Shown here in pieces: positions 44,010-53,426 of a DNA stretch of 64,000 bases. The notes below the pieces were generated by a model, which worked only from the letters and a program-made list of their open reading frames with translations, was not told the origin of the DNA and did not search any database. Position 1 is the first letter of the stretch; each line of letters starts with the position of its first letter. The DNA lies in the NCBI GenBank assembly GCA_022845955.1, contig AP025576.1, positions 2,046,001-2,110,000 of the forward strand. The letters are read 5' to 3'. The translations under genes were made by a program, and so were the position numbers. The stretch comes from Lachnospiraceae bacterium (GTDB lineage Bacteria > Bacillota > Clostridia > Lachnospirales > Lachnospiraceae).

Positions 44010-45317
44010 ATGAAAATATACGTAGCCAGGCAGCCGATTTTTGATGCTGCCGGGAAATTATTTGGCTATGAATTTCTTTACAGGGACAGTGAAAAAAATG
44101 AGTTTAACAAGGAAATGGACGGCAGTATGGCTACCTGTCTGCTTATTTCCAATATGATAAGCGAGTTTGGCCTGGAAAACCTGACGGGCGGGGCATACGC
44201 CTTCCTGAACCTGACAGAGGATCTGCTTCGGAGCGATTATGTCAAAATGCTGGATCCCAAATGCTTCGTTGTGGAGATTTTGGAGGATGTAAGGGAAAGC
44301 CCCGTGCTGGAGGCGGATTTGGCATCGCTCAGAAAACAGGGTTATATTTTTGCCCTGGATGATTTTACAGGGGTCAATGCCAAGGAGAGGCTGGTGGAAG
44401 CGTCGGATATTATCAAGGTGGATTTCCGGCTGACCTGCAGATGGGAGCAAAAGGATATCGCAAGGCGTTTCGGTGACAGCAAAATATTGCTGGCGGAAAA
44501 AGTAGAAACGCAGGAGGAGCAGAATTGGGCTTTGAAAAACGGGTATTCCCTGATGCAGGGATATTATTTTTCCAGGCCGGTCCTGTTGTCCAAGGATAAA
44601 ACGGAGATCGCGCTCGCTACCTATATGCGCCTTCTGAAGGAATTTTCCAGCCCGGATCCGGATTTTGACCGGCTGGCGGATATTATTCTTATGGATGTGA
44701 ATTTATCCTATAAATTTTTGCTGCGTGTGAATACACTGCAGTACGGAGGAAAATACCGGGTGGATTCCATCAAGCAGTGTCTGGTCCGCATGGGGCTGGA
44801 GGAGGTCAGACGCTGGGCACTTGCTATCCTTCTGCGGGACGTTTTCGGGAAAAAGGAAAATGAGGCGGCGAAGAGGGCCCTTATACGGGGGGTATTCCTG
44901 GAAAAGCTGGTGGGGCTGATGCGGCTGGAATATCTGGCTGAGGAAGCTTATATGGTAGGTATGTTCTCCACTATCGATATATCGGTGCGGGACAATCTGG
45001 AAGGGCTTCTGGAACGCATCAAGATTTCCCGGGAATCCAGGGAGGCGCTGTTCGGAAGGAACGGGACGCTGGGCCAGTGCCTGGATTTTGTGGAAAATTA
45101 TGAAAACGGCAGATGGGAAAACGCAGATGCTTTTTTAGAAAAGTTCCGTCTGAAGAGAGAACGGATTACGTTGATGTATTTTGAAGCGGTGAAGTATGCG
45201 GAGACTATGTTTGAGGAACAGAACGATAGCCTGAACAGCAATTTTGCTGCCGGCCTTACCGGGAACAGCCCTTTCTCGGATCTGCTGATCCGGCAGAGAA
45301 AGAAGCTGGATAAATAA
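44010..45317 (+). CDS. EAL-HDOD signalling protein (YuxH type)
   Basis: 435 residues. Starts MKIYVARQPIFDAAGKLFGY, the typical YuxH opening; the EAL-like domain reads YEFLYRD in place of EALxR and FALDDFTG for DDFGTG, so it is unlikely to hydrolyse c-di-GMP. From about residue 215 a HDOD domain (LADIILMDVNLSYKFLLRVN...IKQCLVRMGLEEVRRWALAI) follows. HDOD proteins act as adaptors in two-component and motility signalling. CAGGAGGAAGGACC gives a strong RBS. Confidence 0.9.
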   Translation: MKIYVARQPIFDAAGKLFGYEFLYRDSEKNEFNKEMDGSMATCLLISNMISEFGLENLTGGAYAFLNLTEDLLRSDYVKMLDPKCFVVEILEDVRESPVLEADLASLRKQGYIFALDDFTGVNAKERLVEASDIIKVDFRLTCRWEQKDIARRFGDSKILLAEKVETQEEQNWALKNGYSLMQGYYFSRPVLLSKDKTEIALATYMRLLKEFSSPDPDFDRLADIILMDVNLSYKFLLRVNTLQYGGKYRVDSIKQCLVRMGLEEVRRWALAILLRDVFGKKENEAAKRALIRGVFLEKLVGLMRLEYLAEEAYMVGMFSTIDISVRDNLEGLLERIKISRESREALFGRNGTLGQCLDFVENYENGRWENADAFLEKFRLKRERITLMYFEAVKYAETMFEEQNDSLNSNFAAGLTGNSPFSDLLIRQRKKLDK

Positions 45318-45334
45318 TTTTTCGGGTCCGTACT

Positions 45335-45361
45335 TTATTTTTAGATTCGTTGCGCCGATAG
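45335..45361 (+). promoter_or_regulatory. Sigma-28 promoter for cheW and the chemoreceptor
   Basis: TTAT, exactly 15 bp, GCCGATAG, about 50 bp before the cheW start. Confidence 0.82.
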
Positions 45362-45411
45362 ATAGAATAAAAGCGGGGACAGGCCCGCCATAACAGACTG
45401 GAGGAAGAGAG

Positions 45412-45921
45412 ATGGAAGAATCGGAAAGGATTGGACAGGAAACAGTACTTTCCGCAGAGCTGGAGAGCACATATCTTACTTTTGTGACAGATGATCAGCT
45501 CTTCGGGATTCCTATTGCTGAAGTGGTACAGATTATAGGTATGCAGAAAATTACGGAAATTCCGGAGTTTCCTGTTTATGCCAGGGGAATTATCAACCTG
45601 AGAGGGGAGATCATCCCTATTATTGACGTGCGGACAAGGCTTTGCAAACCGTTTATGGATTACAATGACCGTACCTGTATTGTGGTGACGGATATCCAGG
45701 GAAAATATTTTGGTTTTGTGGTGGATCAGGTGGATGAGGTGACAGAAATACCGGAAACATCCATAACTCCTCCTCCTCACATGGGAAATGACGTCGCAGC
45801 GCGCTACCTAACCGGAGTGGCAAGGATAAAGGATAAACTTGTATTGATCATGGATGTCCGTAAGTTCCTGGGAGAGCAGGAATTTGCCAACCTGGCGGCG
45901 AATGCGCAGGAATATGAATGA
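45412..45921 (+). CDS. cheW: Chemotaxis coupling protein CheW
   Basis: Links chemoreceptors to the CheA kinase at the cytoplasmic pole. 169 residues, normal length. CheW fold with [22 protein letters not shown], the conserved [18 protein letters not shown] and [23 protein letters not shown]. Followed 17 bp later by a chemoreceptor in the same operon, both behind a sigma-28 promoter. Confidence 0.95.
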   Translation: MEESERIGQETVLSAELESTYLTFVTDDQLFGIPIAEVVQIIGMQKITEIPEFPVYARGIINLRGEIIPIIDVRTRLCKPFMDYNDRTCIVVTDIQGKYFGFVVDQVDEVTEIPETSITPPPHMGNDVAARYLTGVARIKDKLVLIMDVRKFLGEQEFANLAANAQEYE

Positions 45922-45938
45922 TAGAGGAGAAGAGGCAG

Positions 45939-47846
45939 ATGAAGAACTTCAAAATAGCAAGTAAACTGATAATTACCTTCGGTGTCATTATCATTATGTA
46001 TCTTTCAACAGTGGTCATGGCTGTTTTCAGCCTGAATAATACGGCAGGCAGCTTTGAAGAATTCTACACGACAGGCTATCCGGTATCCCTTAAGACGGCG
46101 GAAATGCGCAGGCAGATCGATGCGACGCTTAAAAATATCAGCTATAGCCTTATGGAGACAGATATGGACAAGGTAGAGGAATATCTGTCCGCTGTCGATA
46201 CCGAAATGAACGATTTGATGACGGGATTTGATTTTTTACAGGAGAACTATCAGGGCGAAAAAGGCATCATTGATGAGGCATATACGCTGCTGTCGGAGGC
46301 AAAAACCTACAGGCTGCAGGTTGTGGAGCTGGCATCGCAGAACAAAAAAACACAGGCGCAGGAAATTTTCTTCGGCCAGTATCAGCCTATACTGCTTCAG
46401 GTGCAGGAGCTGATGGAACAGATGGATACGTTGTCCTCCGGACAGGCTGCCGATGATTATAATACATCTATTTTTACCAAAAACATCATAATGGCGGCTA
46501 TGATTGTCATGTCGCTGTTCGCTCTCATTATCACAGTTATTTTATCTACATATATTACGAAGGGGATTACGCTTCCTGTCAGAGAGCTGGAAGCTGCCAT
46601 GAAGGATGTGGCGTCAGGTAAGCTGGATGTTGCCATAGGCTACCGTTCCCGGGATGAACTGGGAGTCCTGTCGGATAGCATCCGCAATATGACTGATGTG
46701 CTGAAGGGGATTATAAAGGATGAGGATTATATATTAGGATCCATGGCGGACGGAAACTTTAATATCACCAGCACGATGGAAGAAAAATATGTCGGTGATT
46801 ACAAATCCATACTGGAATCCATGAAAAAAATCAACTATAACCTGAGTGATACGCTCAAGCAGATAAACCAGTCGGCGGAGCAGGTAGCCAGCGGAAGCGA
46901 TCAGGTATCTTCCGGCGCCCAGGCTCTTTCCCAGGGGGCTACGGAACAGGCCTCGTCCATCGAGGAACTTGCCGCCTCCATCAATGAAATTTCCGAACAG
47001 GTGAAGAAGAATGCGGATAACGCCCTGGATGCCAGCAAAAAAGCCACGCAGACGGGATCCCGAATGGAAGAAAGCACAGAGCAGATGCGTGAGATGATCC
47101 ATGCCATGCAGGAAATCAGCGGTTCTTCCAAAGAAATCAGCAAAATTATCAAGGCCATTGAAGATATTGCGTTCCAGACCAATATCCTGGCCCTCAATGC
47201 AGCGGTGGAAGCCGCCCGTGCCGGCAGCGCGGGGAAGGGCTTTGCCGTGGTTGCGGATGAGGTGCGGAATCTTGCAAGTAAATCCGCAGATGCATCCAAG
47301 AGTACGGCAGCGTTGATAGAAACCTCCCTGAAGTCGGTTGAAAACGGCACCAGAATAGCGGATCAGACGGCCAAAGCCCTGATGGATGCGGCGGAAGGAG
47401 CCAGAATCCTGACGGATACCATAGATAAGATTTCCGAGGCATCCAATTCCCAGGCCATGTCAATCAGCCAGGTAACGCAGGGAGTTGACCAGATTTCCAG
47501 CGTCGTACAGACGAACTCCGCCACTGCGGAGGAAAGTGCGGCAGCCAGTGAGGAGCTTTCCGGTCAGGCACAGATCCTGAAAAATCTGGTAACCCGCTTC
47601 CGGCTTCGGGATACGGATACCGCATATGGCGCGGATTACAGCCAGGCCGGGGATTATGGTTCCGCATATGGAACGGATTATGGAACCGGTTATGAAACCG
47701 ATTATGGAACCGGTTATGAACCGGGATATGAGAACAGTTATGCTTCACAGACAGCCGATAGTGTGCCTCAGCAGCCGACCAGTTACGATACGTACAGTTA
47801 CGATTCCCGTGATACGTATAATACCTGCAGTGACAATAAGTATTAA
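45939..47846 (+). CDS. Methyl-accepting chemotaxis protein with four-helix sensor and a Tyr/Gly/Asp repeat tail
   Basis: 635 residues. Membrane helix 1 near residues 12-33 ([21 protein letters not shown]), a helical outer domain (4HB type), helix 2 about 185-205, HAMP, and a signalling hairpin with [21 protein letters not shown]. The last 70 residues are a low-complexity tail of repeats such as DYGTGYE, with no CheR-binding pentapeptide. ATG 45939 follows GAGGAGAAGAGG; an in-frame ATG at 45918 overlaps the cheW stop. Ligand unknown. Confidence 0.93.
   Translation: MKNFKIASKLIITFGVIIIMYLSTVVMAVFSLNNTAGSFEEFYTTGYPVSLKTAEMRRQIDATLKNISYSLMETDMDKVEEYLSAVDTEMNDLMTGFDFLQENYQGEKGIIDEAYTLLSEAKTYRLQVVELASQNKKTQAQEIFFGQYQPILLQVQELMEQMDTLSSGQAADDYNTSIFTKNIIMAAMIVMSLFALIITVILSTYITKGITLPVRELEAAMKDVASGKLDVAIGYRSRDELGVLSDSIRNMTDVLKGIIKDEDYILGSMADGNFNITSTMEEKYVGDYKSILESMKKINYNLSDTLKQINQSAEQVASGSDQVSSGAQALSQGATEQASSIEELAASINEISEQVKKNADNALDASKKATQTGSRMEESTEQMREMIHAMQEISGSSKEISKIIKAIEDIAFQTNILALNAAVEAARAGSAGKGFAVVADEVRNLASKSADASKSTAALIETSLKSVENGTRIADQTAKALMDAAEGARILTDTIDKISEASNSQAMSISQVTQGVDQISSVVQTNSATAEESAAASEELSGQAQILKNLVTRFRLRDTDTAYGADYSQAGDYGSAYGTDYGTGYETDYGTGYEPGYENSYASQTADSVPQQPTSYDTYSYDSRDTYNTCSDNKY
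47630..47760 (+). repeat. Repeats encoding the Tyr/Gly/Asp tail of the chemoreceptor
   Basis: Imperfect units such as GATTATGGAACCGGTTATGA recur about four times and encode DYGTGYE-like sequence. Confidence 0.75.
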
Positions 47847-47931
47847 CGGAATAGGCGGTAAAACGACAGAAGGAACAGGGGCTTTGCCGCTCCGGCTATA
47901 AACAGGCGCAGGTTGCGCAGAGGGAGTTAAG

Positions 47932-49896
47932 ATGAAACGGATTAGGGATAAAATACTGGTAATTATGATATCGGCTGTAACCGTATCTGTCCTGGTGGTA
48001 GGTTTGATTGGCATCTGGCAGAATTATTCGGCTACCATGGCTACACTCCGGGATTTGATGAAGGTAACGGCAGGTATTGCCGCCGACAGGGTGGAACAGG
48101 AGCTGCAGGCCAGCCTGAATGTGGTAACGGAGGCGGGCCATATGGACAGTCTTGCCGATCCATCCATAGGAGTGAATGAAAAACAGAAATTGATAGAACA
48201 AAGCATGAGTGTCAGTAATTTTTCCAAAGGAGATATCCTTGATACGAAGGGAATCAGTATTTTTGACCGTAAGGATTATTCCGATAAAGAATACTTCCAG
48301 CAGGCGCTCCAGGGAAAGGCAGTTGCTGCACCGGCCACGGACGGGGAACTGTATCTTGTGATGGCGGCGCCTTTGTGGGAAAACGGAGTACCGGATTCCC
48401 GGATAATCGGAGTGGTCTGCTTTACCTCTAAGGAAGGCTTTTTATGCGATATTGCAGGCTCTATCAATGTAAACGAAAACGGTAAAGCTTATATTCTGGA
48501 TAAAGAAGGCTATACCATTGCCCACAGCAATACCTCTAATGTAACCGGACGGGAAAATACCACCCGGGATGCACAAAAGGATCCGTCGCTGCAGCCTCTG
48601 GCCGAACTGGAACAGAAAATGGTAAACGGAGAAAGCGGGGCAGGGGAATATGACTATGACGGGGTAAGAAAGGTGATGGCTTATGCGCCTGTACCCGGAA
48701 CAGATGGATGGAGTATTGCGGTAAACGCTCCGAAAATAGATTTTATGAATGCTACCTATACCGGGATATTTATCATTGCTATGCTGGTGGTTGTGGCACT
48801 TATTGCCGCTTTTTTCCTGGCACTATTTCTTGCAAACGGTATCGGCAGGCCTATCCGGATATGTGCGGATCGCCTGAACCGGCTTGCCCAGGGGGATTTG
48901 GAGTCAGAGGTAGAGGAAATCCTTGCAAAGGATGAAACGGGGCAGCTTTCGGATGCCACAAAGCGCATTGTGGAATCCCTGAAGGGGCTTGTGCTGGATC
49001 TTTCCAATGGGCTTACGGCGCTGGCATCCGGAAACCTGGATTTGAAAATTGAGAAAAATGAACTGTATATTGGGGATTTCCAGCCCATAGCCGTAGCTAT
49101 TAATGAGATTCTTAACAAATTGAACAGCACCATGCATCAGATAAATATTGCCTCCGAGCAGGTGGCAAGCGGAGCTTCCCAGGTGGCGGACGGCGCCCAG
49201 GTGTTATCCAGAGGCGCAACGGAACAGGCTTCCTCCGTGGAAGAGCTGGCCGCTACTATCAATGACATTTCCAGATATTCCACGAATACAGCCGCGAGCA
49301 CGCTGGATGCGGATAAACAGGTCCAGATAGCGGGCAGCAGGGTCCAGGCCTGTGACCGGCAGATGAAAGATATGCTTTCCGCTATGGAAGAGATCCGTTC
49401 TAAATCAGTGGAAATCAGTAAAATCATTAAAACGATAGAGGATATCGCTTTCCAGACGAATATCCTGGCACTGAATGCCGCCGTAGAGGCCGCCAGAGCC
49501 GGAACAGCCGGAAAAGGCTTTGCCGTTGTTGCGGACGAAGTCAGGAACCTTGCCAGCAAATCAGCGGAAGCTTCTAAGAATACGGCGGCCCTGATTGCCG
49601 GAACGGTCCAGGCGGTGGAAAAAGGCTTCGGCTATGCAAATGAAACAGCCGGTTCCTTAGTGGAAATCGTGGATGTGGCAAAATCTGTGTCCGTTACGGT
49701 AGGAAAGATATCGGAAGACGCCAAAGAACAGGCAAATGCCATTTCCCAGGTGACAACCGGTATTGAACAGATATCCGGTGTGGTACAGTCTAATTCTGCT
49801 ACGGCAGAGGAGAGTGCCGCAGCGAGCGAAGAGCTTTCCGGCCAGGCCCAGATGCTTAAGTCTCTGGTAGGAAAATTCAAACTCCGTTCTATGTAA
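47932..49896 (+). CDS. Methyl-accepting chemotaxis protein with double Cache sensor
   Basis: 654 residues. Membrane helix 1 (ILVIMISAVTVSVLVVGLIGI), a dCache outer domain (about 35-285, with GISIFDRKDYSDKEYFQQAL and VNENGKAYILDKEGYTIAH), helix 2, HAMP and a signalling hairpin with [21 protein letters not shown]. Such domains often bind amino or organic acids; the ligand is not shown here. GAGGGAG lies upstream. The 85-bp gap after the previous receptor has no clear sigma-28 promoter, so it may be cotranscribed. Confidence 0.94.
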   Translation: MKRIRDKILVIMISAVTVSVLVVGLIGIWQNYSATMATLRDLMKVTAGIAADRVEQELQASLNVVTEAGHMDSLADPSIGVNEKQKLIEQSMSVSNFSKGDILDTKGISIFDRKDYSDKEYFQQALQGKAVAAPATDGELYLVMAAPLWENGVPDSRIIGVVCFTSKEGFLCDIAGSINVNENGKAYILDKEGYTIAHSNTSNVTGRENTTRDAQKDPSLQPLAELEQKMVNGESGAGEYDYDGVRKVMAYAPVPGTDGWSIAVNAPKIDFMNATYTGIFIIAMLVVVALIAAFFLALFLANGIGRPIRICADRLNRLAQGDLESEVEEILAKDETGQLSDATKRIVESLKGLVLDLSNGLTALASGNLDLKIEKNELYIGDFQPIAVAINEILNKLNSTMHQINIASEQVASGASQVADGAQVLSRGATEQASSVEELAATINDISRYSTNTAASTLDADKQVQIAGSRVQACDRQMKDMLSAMEEIRSKSVEISKIIKTIEDIAFQTNILALNAAVEAARAGTAGKGFAVVADEVRNLASKSAEASKNTAALIAGTVQAVEKGFGYANETAGSLVEIVDVAKSVSVTVGKISEDAKEQANAISQVTTGIEQISGVVQSNSATAEESAAASEELSGQAQMLKSLVGKFKLRSM

Positions 49897-49931
49897 AAAT
49901 GCCCCCTAATTGTAATGAAGTATAGAGAGAA

Positions 49932-49975
49932 CAGAAACCCCTCCGGGAAGTGAAAGCTTTCCGGAGGGGTTTCTG
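49932..49975 (+). terminator. Terminator after the chemoreceptors
   Basis: CAGAAACCCCTCCGG pairs with CCGGAGGGGTTTCTG with an inner AA/TT; a T-poor tail follows. Confidence 0.75.
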
Positions 49976-50094
49976 TGTGGGGGAGAGGGTTAGGTTTTTT
50001 GCAACAGGGCAGACGGCTCTTTGTGCCCTGCGGCATCCTGATCTCCCTTCCCATTATTTGAGGAAATGGGCGGCACATACCGCCAGGAGAGTGA

Positions 50095-50514
50095 TTACCT
50101 CATTCCCAACCTTGTCCTGCCGGATACCGGCGATTTTTCTTTAAGCTGCTTCAACCTTTGTGCCACCGTTTTCCTGCTGATGCCCATTTTCTCAGAAAGT
50201 TTCGGCATTGTGTAGCCGGGATCTTCTGCAAGAAGCAACAATAAATCACGCTCGTTATCAGTCACCGGATCAGTCACCTTTACAGGCACTCTAGCATTCA
50301 CCTTGCCGGAACGAATAACTCGGTCCTCCGGTGCGGTAAACTCTATCATAATATCGCCGGGATTGATGGTGTAGGTAGGCTGCGGCACACCGTCATTTTT
50401 ACAAGCGGAGCAGATTTTCTCAATGCCTCGCCCCCAACTTTCGATAAAGCATGCTCGTCTGTATATTGGGCGATTCCGTTCGGGCAGCTCTCGCTTCCAA
50501 TCCCCGGTGGAATA
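50095..50514 (-). pseudogene. C-terminal remnant of a Schlafen/AlbA_2-type ATP-binding protein
   Basis: Read from right to left on the minus strand: GDWKRELPERNRP, then FIESWGRGIEKICSACKNDG, PQPTYTINPGDIMIEFTAPE, then a winged HTH (NERDLLLLLAEDPGYTMPKLSEKMGISRKTVAQRL). This is the end of AlbA_2/COG2865 proteins, with the usual RNPLIADVFY stretch before FIESWGRG deleted. A stop codon lies at the right edge, and the N-terminal three quarters are missing. Confidence 0.75.
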
Positions 50515-50725
50515 TCAGCTCGGAGCCGATATTGATGAAATTACGAACGTATATACCCTTGGTGCTACCGCTTTTGCGCTCTTTGACGGGTATAATCGCG
50601 CACGAGATAAATGGCAGCTCAGCGACAAGTTGTTTGAGATTGCCACGAGAGCTGTGAGTGATGATCGTACCAAGCGTCAGCAACCAATCAGACAGTGCAC
50701 AGCAGAATGGGAGGCGGCACAATAA
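50490..50725 (+). pseudogene. C-terminal remnant of a Ser/Thr protein kinase-like gene
   Basis: SPVEYQLGADIDEITNVYTLGATAFALF, then LSDKLFEIATRAVSDDRTKRQQPIRQCTAEWEAA, look like the last 75 residues of bacterial kinase-like proteins (activation segment, helix F and C-lobe). The active-site part is absent. It overlaps the end of the minus-strand Schlafen remnant, so the joint near 50490-50514 is a rearrangement scar. Confidence 0.6.
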
Positions 50726-50726
50726 T

Positions 50727-50885
50727 GAAAGCTACGGCTGGTGCAAAAACTATAACTGTTGTATACTAAAAGGGTTGAACGGTTGTTGGAAATGTTCTGA
50801 ATTTCCTTGCACCGGATGTATGCTCGATAAGCCCCGTATTCGTGCTTTTGCAGAGTTTGCGAGAAGCTTTCAGATTGGAGAAAAG
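50727..50885 (+). pseudogene. DUF3795-like fragment in frame with the next gene
   Basis: YGWCKNYNCCILKGLNGCWKC and FPCTGCMLDKPRIRAFAEFA match the cysteine pattern of DUF3795 proteins, but the N-terminus is missing. The frame continues without stop into the P-loop kinase-like gene, giving a possible fusion of 302 residues from 50658. I treat it as a remnant because the next gene has its own RBS. Confidence 0.55.
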
Positions 50886-51566
50886 ATGAAAATACAATTA
50901 AGCGACAATCTAATAAAGCATTATTTACAAAATGTTTACTTTATAAACGGGCATAGTTATGCGGGTAAATCTACAATGGTCAAGATGTTAGCTGAACGAT
51001 ATGATATGATTCATTGCGGCGAAAACTACCATGATGTATTTCCTCAAAATAAACTTTCCCGTTGGAAGCAACCAGGACTATGCTATTTTGATACCATGAG
51101 TGGTTGGCAGGAATGGTTAAATATGACCCCGGAAGAACATTGGAACTGGTATAATCAAGTCTCCAATGAATGTGTAGAAATTGAGATTTTGGAGTTGATA
51201 AAACTGGCGGCATCCGGAAGAAAAGTTGTTGTTGATACAAATATTCCTCCCGACGTATTGCGTGAGATCTCGTCCTATAATCGTGTTGCTATCCTCCTCT
51301 GTGATCCACCGGATATATGTGCCACCCGATTCTTTGATCGAGACGACCCCGACAAAAAATTTATGATGGATCAGATCAAAAAATGCCCCGATCCAGAAGC
51401 TACTTTAAGGAACTTTAATTCATGGGCGCTATATCATCCTCCAGTAGAGATCGACTGGGAGCATACTGGATTCTTCTCATATACTCGCTCCGATTTTGAT
51501 ACCGACACACGAGAAGAAATGCTGTCGATTTTAGCAAAACACTTTGGCTTAGAGGAAGGAAAATAA
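50886..51566 (+). CDS. P-loop kinase-like protein of unknown substrate
   Basis: 226 residues. Walker A GHSYAGKST near residue 20, a lid-like region with DPPDICATRFFDRDDPDKK, and VVVDTNIPPDVL as the Walker B-like strand. The fold resembles nucleoside or Zeta-toxin-type small-molecule kinases. GGAGAA lies 4 bp before the ATG at 50886; a longer in-frame version includes the DUF3795-like piece. It is the only apparently intact gene in a stretch of remnants and is AT-richer than the flagellar genes, so it was probably transferred. Confidence 0.65.
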   Translation: MKIQLSDNLIKHYLQNVYFINGHSYAGKSTMVKMLAERYDMIHCGENYHDVFPQNKLSRWKQPGLCYFDTMSGWQEWLNMTPEEHWNWYNQVSNECVEIEILELIKLAASGRKVVVDTNIPPDVLREISSYNRVAILLCDPPDICATRFFDRDDPDKKFMMDQIKKCPDPEATLRNFNSWALYHPPVEIDWEHTGFFSYTRSDFDTDTREEMLSILAKHFGLEEGK

Positions 51567-51591
51567 ATGACTATCCACAAAACAACTGCAT

Positions 51592-52077
51592 ATGGGGCGA
51601 CTAATGTCAGAGTGGTACGCAAGGGACATCAGCAAGATGTAGTGAATACGCCAAGGGCAAAGCCAGACACCCTAAATGTCATTCACCGCACCGCGTTGAC
51701 GTGGATATTGTCATGCAGAACATAGCGGAAGTTTTACGGAAGATAGCAAAGTATTCCTTAGCCGACAGAGCCGGGTTTGAAGCGTTGGTGAAAAACAGCC
51801 TTGCCAAAGGACAGAGGACGAAATGAAGAAACAGCAGAAACGTATCCCACAGATAACGCACCGGCTGGAACAAATTGAAAAGGTAATGGATAAGCTGTAT
51901 GAGGACAACGCCCTCGGAGCCATCGAGCCGGATCGCTATGAACAGCTATCGCAAAAGTACGCAGAGGAATACTTCCCGCTGAAAAAAATCCTCGTTCTAC
52001 GTCCGTTCCGACTATCCAGACCGTCAAGGACGAGTAGTATTTTTTTGCAAAGGGCGCGAAAAAATCTCCACCCTTAA
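51592..52077 (+). pseudogene. Large serine recombinase remnant, internally deleted and frameshifted
   Basis: Three pieces in different frames: LMSEWYARDISKM (51601-51639) from the catalytic domain; CSEYAKGKARHPKCH through IVMQNIAEVLRKIAKYS and FEALVKNSLA (51638-51826) from the zinc ribbon and following helices; and KKQQKRIPQITHRLEQIEKV, KLYEDNALGAIEPDRYEQLSQKY (51823-51980) from the coiled coil of DUF4368-type recombinases. The recombinase domain between pieces one and two and the C-terminus are missing. A decayed integrative element once sat here. Confidence 0.75.
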
Positions 52078-52211
52078 AATCTTGACCGTCTGGATTTTTG
52101 CCGTTGCCATTTCGCTGCCGGAAACGGAGAACAGGATAAGAACTGGATTTATACCGTAAATTATGGTAAAATATGTTGTGATAAAGTCGCATTTTACATC
52201 GAGGTTATCTT

Positions 52212-53168
52212 ATGCTTGAACAACTCTTATCAATAAGTGAGCCGTGGCTACAATACGCAATCAGAATAAATCTTCTCAATGAAAGCAGAGAGGATTTATT
52301 AGACTTGAAAAATGAAGTATTGAAAGACAGAAAAATCCTCTCGTACCTTAACGATATTGCCAATTTCCACAATGCAATAGTTAGCAATCATAAAGACCCC
52401 GATTTATCAATACATAAACTGTTATTCCTTCTTGATATTGGGCTTGAAACGGATATACCCGAAATTGAAAGCGCAGTTAAGCAGATAATGAGCCACAAAG
52501 ACAAGAACGGAGTATATCAGTCAATAACAAACATACCGCCGCACTACGGCGGCAAGGGCGAAGATGTTTTCGGCTGGTGCTTATGTGACGCGCCTTTATT
52601 ACTTATGGCATTAGTAAAAGCCAAGATTGATTATCAGCAACATATCAAGCAAGGCGTGGAACACCTGATAAGCCTATACAGAGAACAAGGTTTTCCCTGT
52701 TCGGTATCGGAAGAACACGGAACATTCAGAGGCCCCGGACGGAAAAACGATTGTTGCCCGTTTGCAACGCTTATCATGTTAAAACTATTATACGAGATTG
52801 AGGAATGTCGAAACAGCGATGTTGCAAAGGGCGGGATAGAGGTTATACTATCTCTATGGGAAAACAGCCTTGAACAGCATCCGTATATGTTTTATATGGG
52901 TACAGACTTCCGCAAACTGAAAGCACCCGCCATGTGGTATGACATTGTGAGTGTTGCCGACTTATTAAGCAAGTTTGATTTTGTAAAAACTGATTCACGA
53001 TTTTGCGAAATGATAGATTTGATACAAGGGAAACAGAACGCAGACGGTATGTTTATTCCCGAATCGGTCTACCAAAAATTCAAAGGTTGGGATTTTGGTC
53101 AAAAGAAAACGGTATCGCCCTATTTGTCATATCTATGTATACGACTACTGAAACGGGTAGACGGATAA
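52212..53168 (+). CDS. Alpha/alpha-toroid (prenyltransferase/squalene-oxidase-like repeat) protein of unknown function
   Basis: 318 residues, no signal or membrane segment, no known catalytic motif. Repeating helical pairs separated by Gly-rich turns (KDKNGVYQSITNIPPHYGGKG, GFPCSVSEEHGTFRGPGRKN, QNADGMFIPESVYQKFKGWDF) resemble toroid enzymes, and two Cys in NDCCPFATL plus one His-rich turn could bind metal. AT-richer than neighbours. No good RBS (TTATC before ATG at 52212). It follows the recombinase remnant and may be cargo of the lost element. Confidence 0.65.
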   Translation: MLEQLLSISEPWLQYAIRINLLNESREDLLDLKNEVLKDRKILSYLNDIANFHNAIVSNHKDPDLSIHKLLFLLDIGLETDIPEIESAVKQIMSHKDKNGVYQSITNIPPHYGGKGEDVFGWCLCDAPLLLMALVKAKIDYQQHIKQGVEHLISLYREQGFPCSVSEEHGTFRGPGRKNDCCPFATLIMLKLLYEIEECRNSDVAKGGIEVILSLWENSLEQHPYMFYMGTDFRKLKAPAMWYDIVSVADLLSKFDFVKTDSRFCEMIDLIQGKQNADGMFIPESVYQKFKGWDFGQKKTVSPYLSYLCIRLLKRVDG

Positions 53169-53199
53169 ACGCCTGCTACAATAACGCTTCAAAATTAAT

Positions 53200-53231
53200 G
53201 AAGTCACGGTAATTGCGCCGTGGCTTCTTTT
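53200..53231 (+). terminator. Terminator after the toroid protein gene
   Basis: GAAGTCACGG pairs with CCGTGGCTTC (one G-T pair) over 8 nt, then TTTT. Confidence 0.8.
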
Positions 53232-53350
53232 AATTTCAAACAGGATATGTAGACATTTAGGGCATTTACATACCCGCAAAAATGGCTTGTATCTTTCAAC
53301 ATGAACAAAAACAACGGAAACGTATGCAACTGGGTCTATCCGGCCCATAA

Positions 53351-53385
53351 TAAAAATGACCCCTCTGAAATCATTCAGAGGGGCC
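53351..53385 (-). terminator. Terminator of the minus-strand flagellin gene
   Basis: On the minus strand CCCCTCTGAA pairs with TTCAGAGGGG and ATTTTTATT follows. Confidence 0.85.
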
Positions 53386-53426
53386 GTACTCTCAATAAAC
53401 TATATTCAGACTACCGATTGGGTATA

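Noticed and set aside
50658..51566. Single 302-residue fusion protein (DUF3795 plus kinase)
   Set aside because: The N-terminal piece is truncated and overlaps the kinase remnant in another frame; a good RBS and ATG lie at 50886. The fusion is not excluded.
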